Assembly (NCBI GenBank): GCA_964030475.1
Contig: CAXIPT010000002.1
Span: 2,240,827-2,304,826, forward strand
Origin: Tethya wilhelma
Taxonomy: Eukaryota > Porifera > Demospongiae > Tethyida > Tethyidae
Direction: 5' to 3'
Length of the DNA stretch: 64,000 nucleotides
In this document: positions 1 through 12,086 of the stretch, one piece after another
Layout: the number at the start of each line of letters is the position of its first letter
Position numbering within the stretch: the stretch's first letter is position 1
Program-made: the position numbers and the translations under genes
Notes under the pieces: generated by a model
The model's database searches: none
The model's input: only the letters and a program-made list of their open reading frames with translations
Told to the model about the DNA's origin: nothing

Positions 1-1323
1 CACTCAAAACACTGTCCACTAAACTTACTCCTCCGTTGTGAATCCGATGCTTTCTTCTTACCCTCTCCATCAGAGGAAGGCTGCTTAACATCCGCACCAC
101 CACTCTTGGTTCTGGACACACTCTTCGCAGAGGGGTGAATAGTCATCAACTGTTTCTCTTGCTGTTCAGCAGCACGAGCCTGGTGCAACGCATCACTGAA
201 AGTTGCTGCAGAGGGGAGAACCTTCTTCTGCCACTTGAGGAGCAGACCCTGCACAAAGACATCTCTCTTTAGCATCTATTTGCTCGGCTCGTCCATTCCT
301 CTACGGCAGCCATAGCTCCTCTCAAATAGCTTCTCTAGGTCTTGAGCAAACTCATCGACACTTTCACCTCCTTGCTGTTTACGTCGCATCAGCTGAGCTG
401 ACACTAGTGCCTCTGTTTCTACAGGATTGAGGCGTTCCTGTAAGGCATCTGTAGCACCCTTAAAACTCTCCTTCACGCTGCTGGGTAGCACCTCATACAC
501 TCTCTCTGCCCGACCTGTGAGATGAAGCTCAAACTGTAGTAGTTTCTCTCGCTCCTTCCAGTTCTGCAGTTCCGCGTGCTTCTCTAGTTTTACCACCCAA
601 CGTCTAAAGGCATCAACATCATCCCGATCTTCACCGTTAAACTTAGGTAAAGCAGGTAATTTCAGGTAGCGACCATGCTCTCCCGGGTCCACCGACCCAC
701 CTCCTAAGCCCAGGCCACCTTCCCCCTTAGTGGAAACTAATGGCTCCTTAGGCTCTTTCTCACTTACACCAGGAGAGGCCTTTGGCTTGGACCCCCCCAA
801 CTTTTGTTGCCACTTGGCTTGCAAATCCCTCTCAAAGGCTTCCATAGCTTCTAGAAATCTGCCCTCCATGTCCCTCTTCATTTTATCTACTTCCCATTGT
901 GCCCTATCCATAGCCTCTAATGCTTCCTCTTTAGCATTAATGACTTCACTCACCTCCACACTACTGGAGTACTCCTCACCACGCCTTGTGGCCGCACCGA
1001 CAGGGCTTCTGGACCGCAACGCACCTGTAGGGCTTCTCGTATGCTTCTCGTGTAGCTTGTCTTCAGCCACTCGCAAAGCTTCTTGCAGCTCTTCTACTTC
1101 AGCTTGAGACTCCGTCAGACGCTCTGAGGTGGCACTGAGACTCCTTGAACTCTCGCTTCAGGTCCTCCAACTCAGCTCGAAGCTCGGCTTCAGCGCCCCT
1201 TCGTGCGTCTACTTCAGCACGAGCGCTCTCCTTAGCCTCTAGTAGCTCCGCTCTAGCATCTTCGAGTTCCCTTCTAGCGTTGTCGAGCTCCTCGCGGAGC
1301 TGTGCCTTCGTCTTGGCTGGCAT
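1..1323 (-). pseudogene. LTR-retrotransposon gag, broken, element 1
   Basis: Minus-strand gag-like reading frame that runs off the window start. It begins with MPAKTKAQLREEL at 1323 and has a long Glu/Arg/Ala-rich coiled coil. A one-base frameshift near 1141-1150 moves the coiled coil into another frame, which then gives the gag core (LPALPKFNGEDRDDVDAFRR and ESVDEFAQDLEKLFERS), as in capsids of Ty3/gypsy-type elements. An in-frame TAG at 276-278 interrupts it; the same frame continues to the window edge, ending in QCFEC, probably the start of a CCHC zinc knuckle. Upstream, 1401-1524 begins TGTC and ends CACA on the minus strand with a TATAAA in between, so it could be a very short LTR (speculative). 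No pol lies in the window. Gag packages element RNA; this copy is inactive as read. Confidence 0.75.
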
Positions 1324-1574
1324 AGTAGAACTGTCCCCAAATTTACCAACACACTGTTCAGCCTCTGAGACTCTGTTCTGGTCTCGGCAGGACCTCCAAA
1401 TGTGGCGCCGCTGGCGACGACGCCGTGAGCAAACTGGGCTTTATACTATCGCCCAACAATTACAAAGATAGAGACTCGTTTTTAAACTTTTCTTTCTCTT
1501 TCTCTTTTCAGCACAAGTCTGACACGAGGTCAAACAGGAAGTACAGTTATTAAAATTACAATTATTAAATGTCT

Positions 1575-2396
1575 ACTAATTAGCATTATTACATACCTTC
1601 CTACTAGCTTTTCTGGGCTTGGTCAGCTTCTGGGCAGCCTCTGAATTGCGGCCCTTCTTGTTCCAGCATGCTCGAGCAATGTGTCCTTCTTTGTGACAAT
1701 ATAGTTGCAGATTGTTTTCTTAAATCTACAGTCTCTAGCTAAATGTCCCGTACCATCACATCGGGTACATGTTCTCTTGGCATGTTTCGGTTCAGCAGCT
1801 CTCTCAGACTTCACTTGGTGTACCGGCTCGGTCTTGATAGGCTTGTTGGGGGTCTTAATTTCACGTAAGTTTGCTCCGGCTGTCTCGACTCCTTGAGCTA
1901 GTTCAACAGCTCGTTTATAATCAAGTGCTGGCTCACTCAGCAACCTTTTTTGAATGGCCTCATCATTGATACCTGCAACAATCCTATAGCTATCTCTCAG
2001 TGCCTTTTCCAACTCGTCAGCAAAGTTGCAGTGCTCGGACAACTTTCTCAGTTCAGCTACAAAAGCTGACACGGACTCTCCAGGTTGGCGTGTCCTGCTG
2101 TGGAAACGGAATCGCTGCATTACTTCTGTTGGTGGAGGACTAAAATGCTTAGTTAGCGCGGCCGTCAGTTCCGTTAGGGCTTTGTCTGCTGGCTTCTCTG
2201 GTGCAAGCAAACTTCTCAATATATTGTAGGTACGTTTACCTATCACGGACAAGAATATCGAGCGTCTTTTGTCTTTCTTGCCGTCGCCCGTTAGGTCGTT
2301 GGCCTTGAACATCTCCTCCATCCTTTCCACGTACTGTGTCCACTCGTCCTCTTCGGGGTCGAATGGTTCGAGGTGTCCCAACAATGTAGTTGCCAT
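1575..2396 (-). pseudogene. LTR-retrotransposon gag with zinc knuckles, element 2
   Basis: A second, unrelated gag starts at MATTLLGHLEPFDPEEDEW (2396). It carries a Ty3/gypsy-type capsid region and one intact CCHC knuckle (CTRCDGTGHLARDC, spacing 2-4-4). A second knuckle follows but is broken by a two-base insertion near 1710: the frame used up to there ends at 1623, while the next frame reads CHKEGHIARAC and continues to about 1575. On the minus strand just upstream, at about 2405-2422, lies TGGCGACGAGGAT, which resembles primer-binding sites of metazoan gypsy elements (recalled resemblance, not searched). Element 1 seems to cut off its 3' side, since no pol follows. Confidence 0.75.
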
Positions 2397-2436
2397 TGTT
2401 ACAGTTTATCCTCGTCGCCAGTTGTCGTGTTCTCTC

Positions 2437-2747
2437 CTACCCATGTAGAAAATTCTTGCACGCTCACTTTGCAAGAAATTGCAAAATTTTGCCACATTGC
2501 AAAAAATTTGCAAGAAAGTGGCCATTTTTCTTGCAGGCGTGCAAGAATTTTGCAAGAATCTTGCAAATCTTGCAATTATGCAAGTGCAAGTATTTTGCAA
2601 GCCCAGAATTGCAAGATTTGCAAGATTCTTGCACGATTCTTGCATGCCTGCAAGAAAATTGGCCACTTTCTTGCAAATTCTTTGCAATGTGGCAAAATTT
2701 TGCAATTTCTTGCAAAGTGAGCGTGCAAGAATTTTCTACCTGGGTAG
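2437..2747. repeat. Foldback element built of TTGCAAG words
   Basis: The two halves are reverse complements over almost the whole 311 bp. The outer arms are CTACCCA-GTAGAAAATTC and the inside is dominated by TTGCAAG/CTTGCAA words. It sits directly upstream of the gag at 2396, where a 5' LTR would be expected, so it probably inserted into that element. Open frames read inside it on both strands are products of the repeated word and not genes. No clear target-site duplication was seen. Confidence 0.85.
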
Positions 2748-2884
2748 TTGACTCAAGTTGCTCAACATTTATGAAATAAAAGTGTACACCAGCTTGAATA
2801 ACATTGACTAACAAAACTCTACATATATATATAAAGTTCCGGAACATCTAATAATTAATGACGTCATACAACACATTACGTAAT

Positions 2885-3752
2885 TACACTACAAAAACCA
2901 AGGTGCAGGTACATTCTGTTATATAACTTACTCCAAAAAAAGTGTCTTGTTGTTATGTATGGTGACTTTTTTAGTCCAAATACGTATAGCGTTTTATTCA
3001 GTATTGCTAAAATTCTGAGAAGAACTTAACTGGACTAAAAATACGGCAACCTTCAATGGAAAATGCCTGGGCAATCTGATTGCCTGGACGTGATATGCCC
3101 ACACTCAATTATTATAACTGTGTTCTACTAACTAGCGTTCTATACTGTAGAACTGGGATCCCACATCACACACGTGAGATCTCTCTTCTCAAACATCCAG
3201 GTAATCAGATTGCACATATACCCGGGCTCTTTCCTTTGACTTACACTTTAGCCATTATGTGTCGTGGTATGTGTATATAATAGTATGTAAACCACTGCTT
3301 CACTATGTGTACTGTAAATTCTCAGGTGCATTAAGGCCTGACCCCTCCTGACCCCGCATTTAAGGCCCTAATTAAAACTTGAAATTGAAATATCTTTTTT
3401 TGTACACATGTAAACAACCCTAAACTTTGTATACAAATTGAAACTGGTATTCTTTGCTCATCTGTAAACTTAAGTTGTCACATGACCTTGAATATTTGAA
3501 TAATGGCGAAGTTAATTAGTGAAAAAATTCATCCTCCGAGGGCACATGGTTTCCGTGGAGATATGAAGTTCATATTAGGGATATATGTTAATTAGATTAA
3601 TAACTAATTAATTATTCATGCGGATCATGAATAAATGAATATTTAATGAGATATGGCATTTTGAACTTTTAGTTAGGGTGTGCTTTTATTAGAAAATGAG
3701 CATATCTCATTAAATATTGGCACACTATTATGTTTTCCCTGCTTATGTATAG
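2885..3752. other. Intron 5 remnant upstream of gene D
   Basis: Positions 2885-3310 match, as reverse complement, the intron between E5 and E6 of gene A (about 14970-15380) and gene B (about 34840-35220). Shared landmarks are the GGGCAATCTGATTGCC-type stretch and the CCCGGGCTCTTTCCTTTGA box. This shows that gene D once had the upstream exons; the homology stops abruptly at about 2885, next to the retroelement block. From 3311 to 3752 I see no gene or repeat apart from AT-rich intron sequence ending in the acceptor TATGTATAG at 3744-3752. Confidence 0.6.
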
Positions 3753-4922
3753 CTATTGGATCTCAGGGTGAAAATGATGAAGATAGTAGTGGTCCGCCAG
3801 GTCAGAAACAAAGGTACTCTTTTCCTTATCTTGATCTCAGTGGACTTAGTGTAGTAGAAAGAGAAGTTCTTCAAGCCAAACTATACCATGACTTCAAATT
3901 AATGACTGAAAAATTTGAAGATTTGAAGAATGCTATCACAGAATCAATGGAAGAAAGAGAGATCAGTATCAAAAAGATAGTACGATGTATAACAGAATCT
4001 GCGAAAGAATTAAAACCAGTTTCAAAAAAACAAACACCAGGTCCTGAACTTTATTACAAATTTCCTGAAATGTTACAAATGTCATCCCTTGACGAAGCTA
4101 TGATCACTGTTAGTGAGTATAGTTCATGGTTTAACTATCATTTGGTTAAACAAATCATCAAGGGTTGTGGAACTGATGGTGACAAGACAAAACTTGCGAA
4201 ATACGAACAAGATTTTGAGAAGTATTCTCAGCGTAGTGTATATGAATGTCCTCCTAATGTCTTTGGTACTGATAACGACTGCTCTTCTTTTCTTATCAAA
4301 GTTCACCAAGAAGGATTTGAAAAGTGTTCTCTTAGCCATTTAAAACTTTTTATTGATAATGTAGCAACCATTCTCAATTTACCCATTGGAATATTGCTGG
4401 TCAAATCAGTCATTCCTGGTTGTTTAGAACTAACACTCCAGGTTCCTCCTTCAATCTATCAGGAATTATTCCCACTTTCCTCTCAACAAGAAGCAGCTCT
4501 AGCAGCTCTTGGAGTTGTTAAAATCTCAGCCGGTGCCTACCAGTATCCATCCAGTAGAGATGAGGATGATCATAGTGACCATAGAGATGATCATGAGTCT
4601 GATGATGGAGCTGGTGTTGATCTACTTCACTCACACTCTCAAGATGACGATATTAGAGGGGAAAAACCTCAGCCTGGCAGTAAGCATATGCACAGTGATC
4701 AAACTCGAGATGAAAGACATTCATCTTCTTCTGATGATGAAAGTGATGATATTGATGATGATAAGAGTACTGCTAGACTTGCTGAAAGTCAAGCACCCAG
4801 TGAATATCAGCATTCATTGCTACAAGAGGTGAGGCATCGTGGTCAACGTCAAACTGATCTTGGTAAGCCAAGTGACAAAAAAAGCGATTCAGGAATTGGA
4901 ACTCGTAGTAGCACTACTACTA
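3753..4922 (+). pseudogene. Gene D exon E6: conserved unnamed domain plus acidic tail
   Basis: The exon starts after TATGTATAG with phase 1, as in genes A and B. It encodes about 390 residues: an N-terminal segment SFPYLDLSGLSVVEREVL, a helical region with FNYHLVKQIIKGCGT and RSVYECPP, then GCLELTLQVPPSIYQELFPL, and finally a long Asp/Ser/His-rich acidic tail. I do not recognise a named family; similar domains recur in predicted sponge and cnidarian proteins (recollection). In genes B and C it links a Death domain to ankyrin repeats. A 2.2 kb element interrupts the last codons at 4922, giving a stop at 4943-4945; the last 28 exon bases and the donor lie at 7118-7145. Upstream Death and 2A exons are missing from this copy. 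Confidence 0.75.
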
Positions 4923-7117
4923 CACTGCAAAAACAGTTTTGTTAAAGTAACAAAAAAATTTTAGTCCCGGCTATGAATCCCTATTAACAAACGATGTTTT
5001 TGTCATTTTAACAAAAATTTACATTTGTTAATACTACCAATAGTGATGTGTCAAATAGACATATTAGATTGCTGTTGTTACTAACGAACTATTGTCATTA
5101 TAACCAATAGGTAAGTTATCAAAATCATGAGGTTTCACAACATAACATGTCAATACAACAATGTCATTTTGTTAAATTAACCAACAGCAGTTGTTTAAAT
5201 TGAAATCGAAGTATTTGTCATATTGACTTATTTTGAGTCTGTTGTAGTTACTAAGTACTTTGTAATTGATTAACAACAGTGTTTCATTTCAACAAATTGC
5301 AAATTGTTACAATAACTAAATTGAATACAAATAATTTTGTTGTATAAAAAACTATTCAATGTAACTTTAAATTTCACAAAACTTATAAGTTGAAAAAAGT
5401 CCTACCAATTGTTGTACATAGACTCAAAACAACAGACAGAATCCACATGTATATAGGGTCTTTACTGAGCATTTGACAACTCACTATAGCTGTAGTTCTG
5501 CTATAGAATAGATGGTGTTCACTTTTCTTCTTCATGGAAGCTTGAAAACTATAGCCTATAGCATAAGTAAGAATAGCATGCTTACAAGTAAGAATTATGA
5601 TGACTTTTCACTGACTGACCTAGTGTTTAGGCTTGCTTGGTTATACACTGGTTCAAGTCTTGACTTTCTGCCTCCAAATTCTTCTATATATAGAAAACAC
5701 ACATTGTTATGAGAGGTTTTAGCTGCCAATAATCTCATACCTTTTGTCATAGTTTCCATTTGCAAGCCACCGCGCTTCTCTTTGGCAAGTATTAGCTAGC
5801 TGGAAAGGAGAAAAAAAACATGGTCATTTCATGAGAGATGTCCGTGCACTATTTCCTTACCTTTCACCATACTTTCCAGCTATAAAACACTCTAGCGTGT
5901 CTTGCATCTCTTCTTTGGGAGATATAAGTTCTCAACAGCTCATTTTGTTGTCTCTTTTTTGAGATTTTCTCTTGTCTTTACAAAAACTTTAGCAGCAGCT
6001 GCTCGAGAGTTCAAAATAAATACTGAGCATGCGCATTAGGGAATGATGTCATAGTAATTTTGGTGTGCTTTAATTGGAACAAATAAGTTAGAACTCAAGC
6101 CTGAGTGTACCTTGACCAAGAAAGTTTGCTCTGTCCACTGACCTTACAGAAAAAGAATAACACATGATGTAAGCGTATTTCTGTAGGTATTTTTGTCTGC
6201 TTTTTAATCATCTACTTTTCTGACCACAACTGGAACCGGCTTGGCAAGCCTGAGCTGAAATACTGACTTGATTCAGTATGGGGTCTGACAGGTTGTGGCA
6301 GAGGCTATCAGGTCTAAGCGAATTGTAGACAGGCTCCAGATGCCTGACTAATCACTAAGTAGATCGTAAGCTCACTCCAAGTGTGCTAGTGAACTCATTG
6401 ATGTGACTCACGGTGCTATATGATGAAAATAATTTCTCTCCACTTAGCTCATATAGCTAACTCCAAACCCACTTACTGAACAAGACATAAAGAGCCAGTC
6501 CCCACTTTCAGCTGGGTGTTTTCCATGACATGCAGCTTTTTGTGACTCAGTACTCAGTCTTACTTATGACATATAGCTATAATAGCCATGCGTGCAGACT
6601 GCGGATCAATTAATCTTCTCACTCATTCACAACAGAGTGTTTATTGTCAATATAATCAATAAGTAAAAGCTGCTTTCAACTCACAGATTAATTGATACAA
6701 CAAGTTGAGTTGTCAATATCATGATTGTTTGTAAACTTACTTGTTTTGTCAATAGTACAACACAGTTAGTATAACAAAGTGATAATAAATTTCACTAAAA
6801 CCTATCACTAGTGCAAACGTTTTTGTTAAATCAACCAAAGTATTGTCAATTTAACATACAATGTCCAGTTGTAACAAATCTATGTAACTATAACAAAGAT
6901 TGATTAATGTAACTAATTCTAAGTGTCATTTTCACTCAATGATTGTTAATATGACAATATTAACAAAGTGGTGGTGATTTTCACAATCACAAAAGTTATT
7001 TCAACAATTGCAATAGTAATTACAACAGTACTTTTGTCATAATCTAATCATTTTGTTAAAATAACAATGAGTAACTATAACAATTTTTGTCAAAATGACA
7101 ATTTTGTTTTTGCAGTG
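4923..7117. mobile_element. 2.2 kb TA-flanked element with CACTGCAAAAACA ends
   Basis: The left end reads CACTGCAAAAACA and the right end is its reverse complement, with TA on both sides (4921-4922 and 7118-7119). Removing the element and one TA rejoins the E6 frame through to a GT donor, so the boundaries are firm. The ends are filled with short irregular TTGTTAA/TTGTCAT words in both orientations. No transposase frame is visible, so it is non-autonomous. Ends of this kind with a TA duplication suggest a Tc1/mariner-like mover, but a second element here (19329-20649) shares only CACTG and TA, so the class is open. Confidence 0.85.
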
Positions 7118-7539
7118 TATAGCTGAGATATTGGAGAGCAAAAAGGTATAATATCATTCAATGGTGTAAAATATAGTTTATTAATTTTAATTAATATAGT
7201 TACAAACACTGTTTTGGAGGTTTCTACGTGATTTTGAAACCGAAGACTGCTATATAGAGTCCCGAGCGCAGCAAGGGTGCTATGGCCTGAGGGTTTATAA
7301 AACATGTAGAAACAGACAAAACAGTGGCTAACAATTATGTTTAGATACTACTAAGTAGCCAATGAAATTTGAGGTTTATAGCGGTTCTATACTCATAAAT
7401 TTATTCATAAGTTATATCTAAGTGGTTCTATGAATAAATGCATAGGTATCTAAGTTGTAGTGTTCTGCAGCTGCCCTACTCTAGTACTTTACTCGAACCA
7501 AGTAGTATCTAATAATTATTATTTTAATTATTTTTTCAG

Positions 7540-10500
7540 GATATCATGGATGAACATATAAGGAATCCCTATGAATTTAATCCTAAAGGTGTAGAGTCAT
7601 CATCAGCAAAACAGCCCAAAATACTGACTGATTCAGAAGACAGTAACTCTCTTCCATCATTACACATTGCTGCAATGTTAGGAGATAAAGAAGAGGTAGT
7701 ACATCTGATTGAAACTAGAAAACAGGATCCTCAACAGCAAGATCAGTTTGGTAATACTCCAATAACACATTATGAAATTACCCTTCCGTTTATGAAATAG
7801 GACTTGCTAAATTTTGTAGCCTTTTTGGTAAATTTCGACATTTTTAAAATTAAAATCGAAAAAATATTGCTAAAAAATAACATGCTGCTTTTGCCAGAAA
7901 AAAATTTTCACTTTTAGAATGTAAAAATTTTTCGAAAATTTTAGCTAAACAAAGTGAAATGTTGCATATCTATAAGGTGTACAAATTTGTACACCTCCAA
8001 AATTACGAAGAGTATACAAATTTGTACACTTTCAAATTTTGAAAGGTGTACAAATTTGTACACCCACTCAAGATGTACAAATTTGTACAAATTTGTATAC
8101 CATTGGTCAGGTCAAGGGTGTACAAATTTGTATACCCATGTCAGAATTCACACATCTTTGTTCAACTTTGGACACTTATGTAAGATTTTGTCAAGACTTG
8201 AAATAATTTAGACTTGTATGCTGAAATTTTACAAAAACTTAGTGAATTTTAACACCCTCTCATTTCATAAACGGAAGACCAATTCCATAATGTGTTCAAT
8301 TCACTATGCTGTAAGAAGACATCACATGGACATTGTGAGGTATCTTGTCGAAATACAAAATTGTAATCCTTTTGTATTTGGTGAACATGGTGAGACTCCA
8401 CTTCACCTAGCAGCTCGGTTGGGACTCCTTGATATTGTGAAATATCTTGTTATTGAATGTGAGGTGGACCCAATGCGTGAAGATGAAAAAAACAATGCTA
8501 CTGCATTGCATTTAGCCTGCATTAGTGGGAATCTAGATGTTGTGCTTTTCTTGATTGACAGGTTCAAGAATTATCTTAATGTTGAAAGAATTGTTGGAGA
8601 TGTAACAAAAAATGGACTAACACCTCTTCATTATTCAATTTTGTATAACAATAATCTCTCAGTTGCAAAATTATTTATTGAGGAACTAAACTGTGATCCA
8701 AACCTTCAGGACACTATTCATGGGTCGACTCCTTGTCATTTTGCAGCTCTCAGTGGTCATGTGGATCTAATAAAGTATTTTGTTGAAGGAAAAAATTGTA
8801 ATCCCTCACTAGTGAACAATAACGGAGATACTCCTCTTCATCTCGCCGCTATTGAAGGACAACTAGAAGCTGTTAAGTGTCTTGTAGTAGACTATGATTG
8901 TGATCCATCTTGTAGAAACAATGAAGGGAGAACGCCTGTATATGTAGCTTCATTGTATGGTCAATTAGCTGTAGTAAAATTTTGTATCAGTGATCTAAAA
9001 TGCGATCCAAACATTCAAAATATAAAAGGTTCGACTTATCTTCATGCTGCAGCTTATGATGGACATGTGGACGTACTGAAATACTTGATTGACACTGTGA
9101 AATACAATCTCTCACAAACAAACAATGCCGGAGCGACTGCTCTTCATATCGCTGCTGCTAGAGGACAACTAGAAGCTGTTAATTGTCTTGTAGTAGACTA
9201 TGGTTGTGATCCATCTTGTAGGGAAAATGAAGGAAGCACTCCATTACATGTAGCTTCATCGTATGGTCAATTAGCTGTAGTAAAATTTTTTATCAATGAT
9301 CTAAAATGCAATCCAAACCTTCAAAGTAGAAATGGTTCCACTTGTCTTCACGCTGCAGCTCAGAACGGACATGTGGACATACTGAAGTACTTAATTGACA
9401 CTCTGAATTGCAATCCCTTACCTACCGACAATGATGAAGATACTCCGCTTCACATTGCTGCTGGAAGTGGACAACTTGAAGCTGTCAAATGCCTTATAGT
9501 AGATTATGGTTGTGATCCATCTTGTAAAAACATTAAGGGAAGCACTCCTTTACATGCAGCTTCATTTTACGGTCAATTAGCTGTAGTAGATTTTTTTGTC
9601 AAAGATCTGAAATGCGATCCAGACATTCAAAATGGAGATGGTTTCACTCCTCTTTTTGCTGCAGCTCAGGAGGGACATGTAAACGTACTGAAGTACTTAA
9701 TTGACACTCTGAATTGCAATCCCTTACAAACCAACAATGACGGAAATACTCCTCTTCACATCGCTGCTAGAAATGGACATCTTGAAGTTGCCAAATGCCT
9801 TACAGTAGACTATGATTGCGATCCATCTTGTGAAGGCAATAACGGAAACACTCCTTTACATACAGCTTCATTTTTCGGTCAATTAGCTATAGTAAAATTT
9901 TTTATCAGTGATTTAAAATGTGATCCGAACATTACAAATATAGAAGGTTTGACTTCTCTTCATGCTGCAGCTATGGATGGACAGGTGGACATACTGAAGT
10001 ATTTGATTGACACTGTGAAATGCAATCCCTCACAAATGAACAATGATGGAAGTACTCTTCTTCACATCATATCTGGAAAAGGACAACTAGAAGTTGTTAA
10101 GTGTCTTGTAGTAGCCTGATTTATGGTTGTGATCCATCTTGTAGAGACAATGAAGGAAATACTCCTCTACATGTAGCTTCATTGTGCGGTCAATTAGCTG
10201 TAGTAAATTATTTTATCAAAGATTTAAAATGTGATATGAACATTCAAAATGGAAAAGGTTTGACATGTCTTCATGCTGCAGCTCATAATGGACATATTGA
10301 CATATTGAAGTACTTGATTGAAACTGAAATGCAATCCCTCACAAACAAACAATATCAGAGCTACTCCTCTTCATATCGCTGCGGCAAAAAGACAATTAGA
10401 AGTTGTCAAGTGCCTTACAGTAGATTATGCTTGCGATTCATCTTGTAGGGACATTAAAGGACATACTCCTTTACATACAGCTTCATTCTGTGGTCAATTA

Positions 10501-11313
10501 GCTGTCATCAAATTTTTTACTGAAGATCTAAAATGCGATCCAAACATTCGAGATGGAGCTGGTTCCACTTGTCTTCATTCTGCAGCTTTCTGTGAACATG
10601 TGGACATACTGATACTTAAGTACTTGATTGACACAGGGAAATGCAATCCCTCACAAGAAAACAATGTCGGAGCTACTCCTCTTCACATTGCTGCTGCAAG
10701 AGGACAATTAGAAGCTGTCAAGTGCCTTACAGTAGATTATGGTTGTGATCCATATTGTAGGAACAATGAAGGACACACTTCTTTGCATGCAGCTTCATTG
10801 TTTGGCCAATTAGCTGTAGTAAAATATTTTATCAATGACTTAAAATGTAATCCAAACATTGAAAATAAAATTGGTTTGACCTGTCTTAATGCTGCAGCCC
10901 AGGAAGGACATGTGGACATTATTAAGTACTTGATTGATATTGTGAAATGCAACCCCTCACAAACAAACAATAAAGGAGCTACTCCTCTTCATTTTGCTGC
11001 TGGGAAAGGTCAAATAGAAGTTGTCAAGCTACTCACACTGGACTATGGTGTTAACCCAATGTTTAAAGGTCGTTTTTTCCATGGTACTCCTCTTGATTTT
11101 GCGATAATTGGTGGTTATTTGAATATTGTAAAATTCTATGTTGAGCACCCAATTTGTTTTCCATATGTTCAATCGTTGGTTGAGAAACTTTGTTTTATTG
11201 CTAGATTAAGAGGTCACTTAAAAATAGTAGAGTATTTACGTAAAGTTCAGTTAGTGACTAGTGGTATTAACTTTTATAAGGTTTTTGTTTCAACATTTAG
11301 GGACCCTATATGA
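7540..11313 (+). pseudogene. Gene D exon E7: ankyrin repeat array, broken
   Basis: The exon begins after a TTTTTTCAG acceptor (intron 7146-7539) with DIMDEHIRNPYEF, phase 0 as in gene B. It encodes about 30 ankyrin repeats of 34 residues (GNTPLH-AA--G-L-VVK pattern) that mediate protein binding. Repeats come in a recurring order of three types. Breaks: a 533 bp MITE at 7764-8296 splits the second repeat; five extra bases at about 10116-10123; a two-base loss at about 10326. After these the frame runs to a natural stop at 11313, with a tail (KVQLVTSGINFYKVFVSTF) shared with gene E, so the 3' end is genuine. Likely a pseudogene. Confidence 0.85.
7764..8296. mobile_element. 533 bp MITE in gene D, copy 1
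   Basis: Terminal inverted repeats begin AACACATTATG and contain CTTCCGTTTATGAAA; the flanks carry a CAAT duplication (7760-7763 and 8297-8300). Excising it restores the ankyrin codons for NTPIHYAVRRHH. The inside contains several copies of the perfect palindrome GTACAAATTTGTAC, some extended by matched arms such as AGGT/ACCT. A second copy lies inverted at 53812-54368. No coding capacity. Confidence 0.9.
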
Positions 11314-11589
11314 ATTATGATGGTTAATTTATACCACATATAACTATATGACACATACAGTCACAAAATTAGGCATACCATATAATATGTTTATTGTTTT
11401 ATGTTCATATACATGTATACGTTACCAGTAATTGTTGCATTAATTTAATAATAATAATTATTTTGTAGAATATATAGTATTTTATAGCTATTCAAGGGAT
11501 ATTATTTTCTAATATCACTGTGAAATTCAGTTTGTGTGTTAAGTTATAATTGTTAGAAAATTTATAATTGGAAATTTGACTCCTTACCT
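11314..11589. other. AT-rich spacer, no feature seen
   Basis: Downstream flank of gene D. I see only AT-rich sequence with short ATAATAATAATT runs; no reading frame, RNA gene or clear repeat. Confidence 0.5.
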
Positions 11590-11968
11590 GTTAATCATTT
11601 GACTAACACTCCTCTTCACATTGCTGCTGTTACTGGGCACCTAGAAATTGTTAAGTTTCTAACATATTGGAATGCCATTATAGCCCAATGTGTACTGACA
11701 AATATCATGTATTTATCAAATATGGTAATAGTACTCTCCATTTTGCAGCTAGATTTGGTCATCTGAATATTCTAAAGTTCTGTATTCAACAATTATACTG
11801 TCCTGCCGATCTTCCGTCAATGTTTGGGACACCGCTGAATATATACAGCAACTGAAGCGAAACAGGATAAAATAGTTCAGTATTTACAAAAAGTTGGTAT
11901 GGCAACGAGTGCAACTTACTTTTACAAACTTTACATAAATACACTATATACCGGCCATAATTTTGTTA
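11590..11968 (+). pseudogene. Decayed ankyrin relic with family C-terminal tail
   Basis: Plus-strand remnant of the last repeats of a cluster gene. One frame reads NTPLHIAAVTGHLEIVKFL, another GNSTLHFAARFGHLNILKF, and the end reads IVQYLQKVGMATSATYFYK, matching the tail of genes D, E and F. Frames are broken at least twice. It is separate from gene D, whose own stop is upstream, so it marks another lost or partly deleted family member. Confidence 0.7.
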
Positions 11969-12086
11969 TTAGTGCTATTATTATAATGATATAATTTTTA
12001 TTTTATTATAATGGATATGATTATTGTGGAAAAAGAACAATATTAATATTATTTTTATAATCGTAACAAAATTTTATATAAGTATT

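Noticed and set aside
1145..1471. Serine-rich plus-strand frame opposite gag element 1
   Set aside because: It mirrors the Glu/Arg/Ala coiled coil of the minus-strand gag.
1401..1524. Short LTR and tRNA primer site of gag element 1
   Set aside because: The TG...CA ends and TATAAA are suggestive, but no second LTR is in the window and the primer site could not be matched to a tRNA.
2373..2847. Four overlapping frames rich in CKIL/ARFL words
   Set aside because: All are read from the TTGCAAG palindrome; near-identical proteins on both strands are a symmetry artefact.
4113..4343. Small frames in other phases of exon E6
   Set aside because: The same shadow frames recur in gene B at the same places and show no independent conservation of start or stop.
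7970..8140. Regularly spaced GTACAAATTTGTAC repeats resembling a CRISPR array
   Set aside because: The units are palindromes in a MITE of a eukaryotic genome, spacing varies, two copies overlap, and no cas genes are present.
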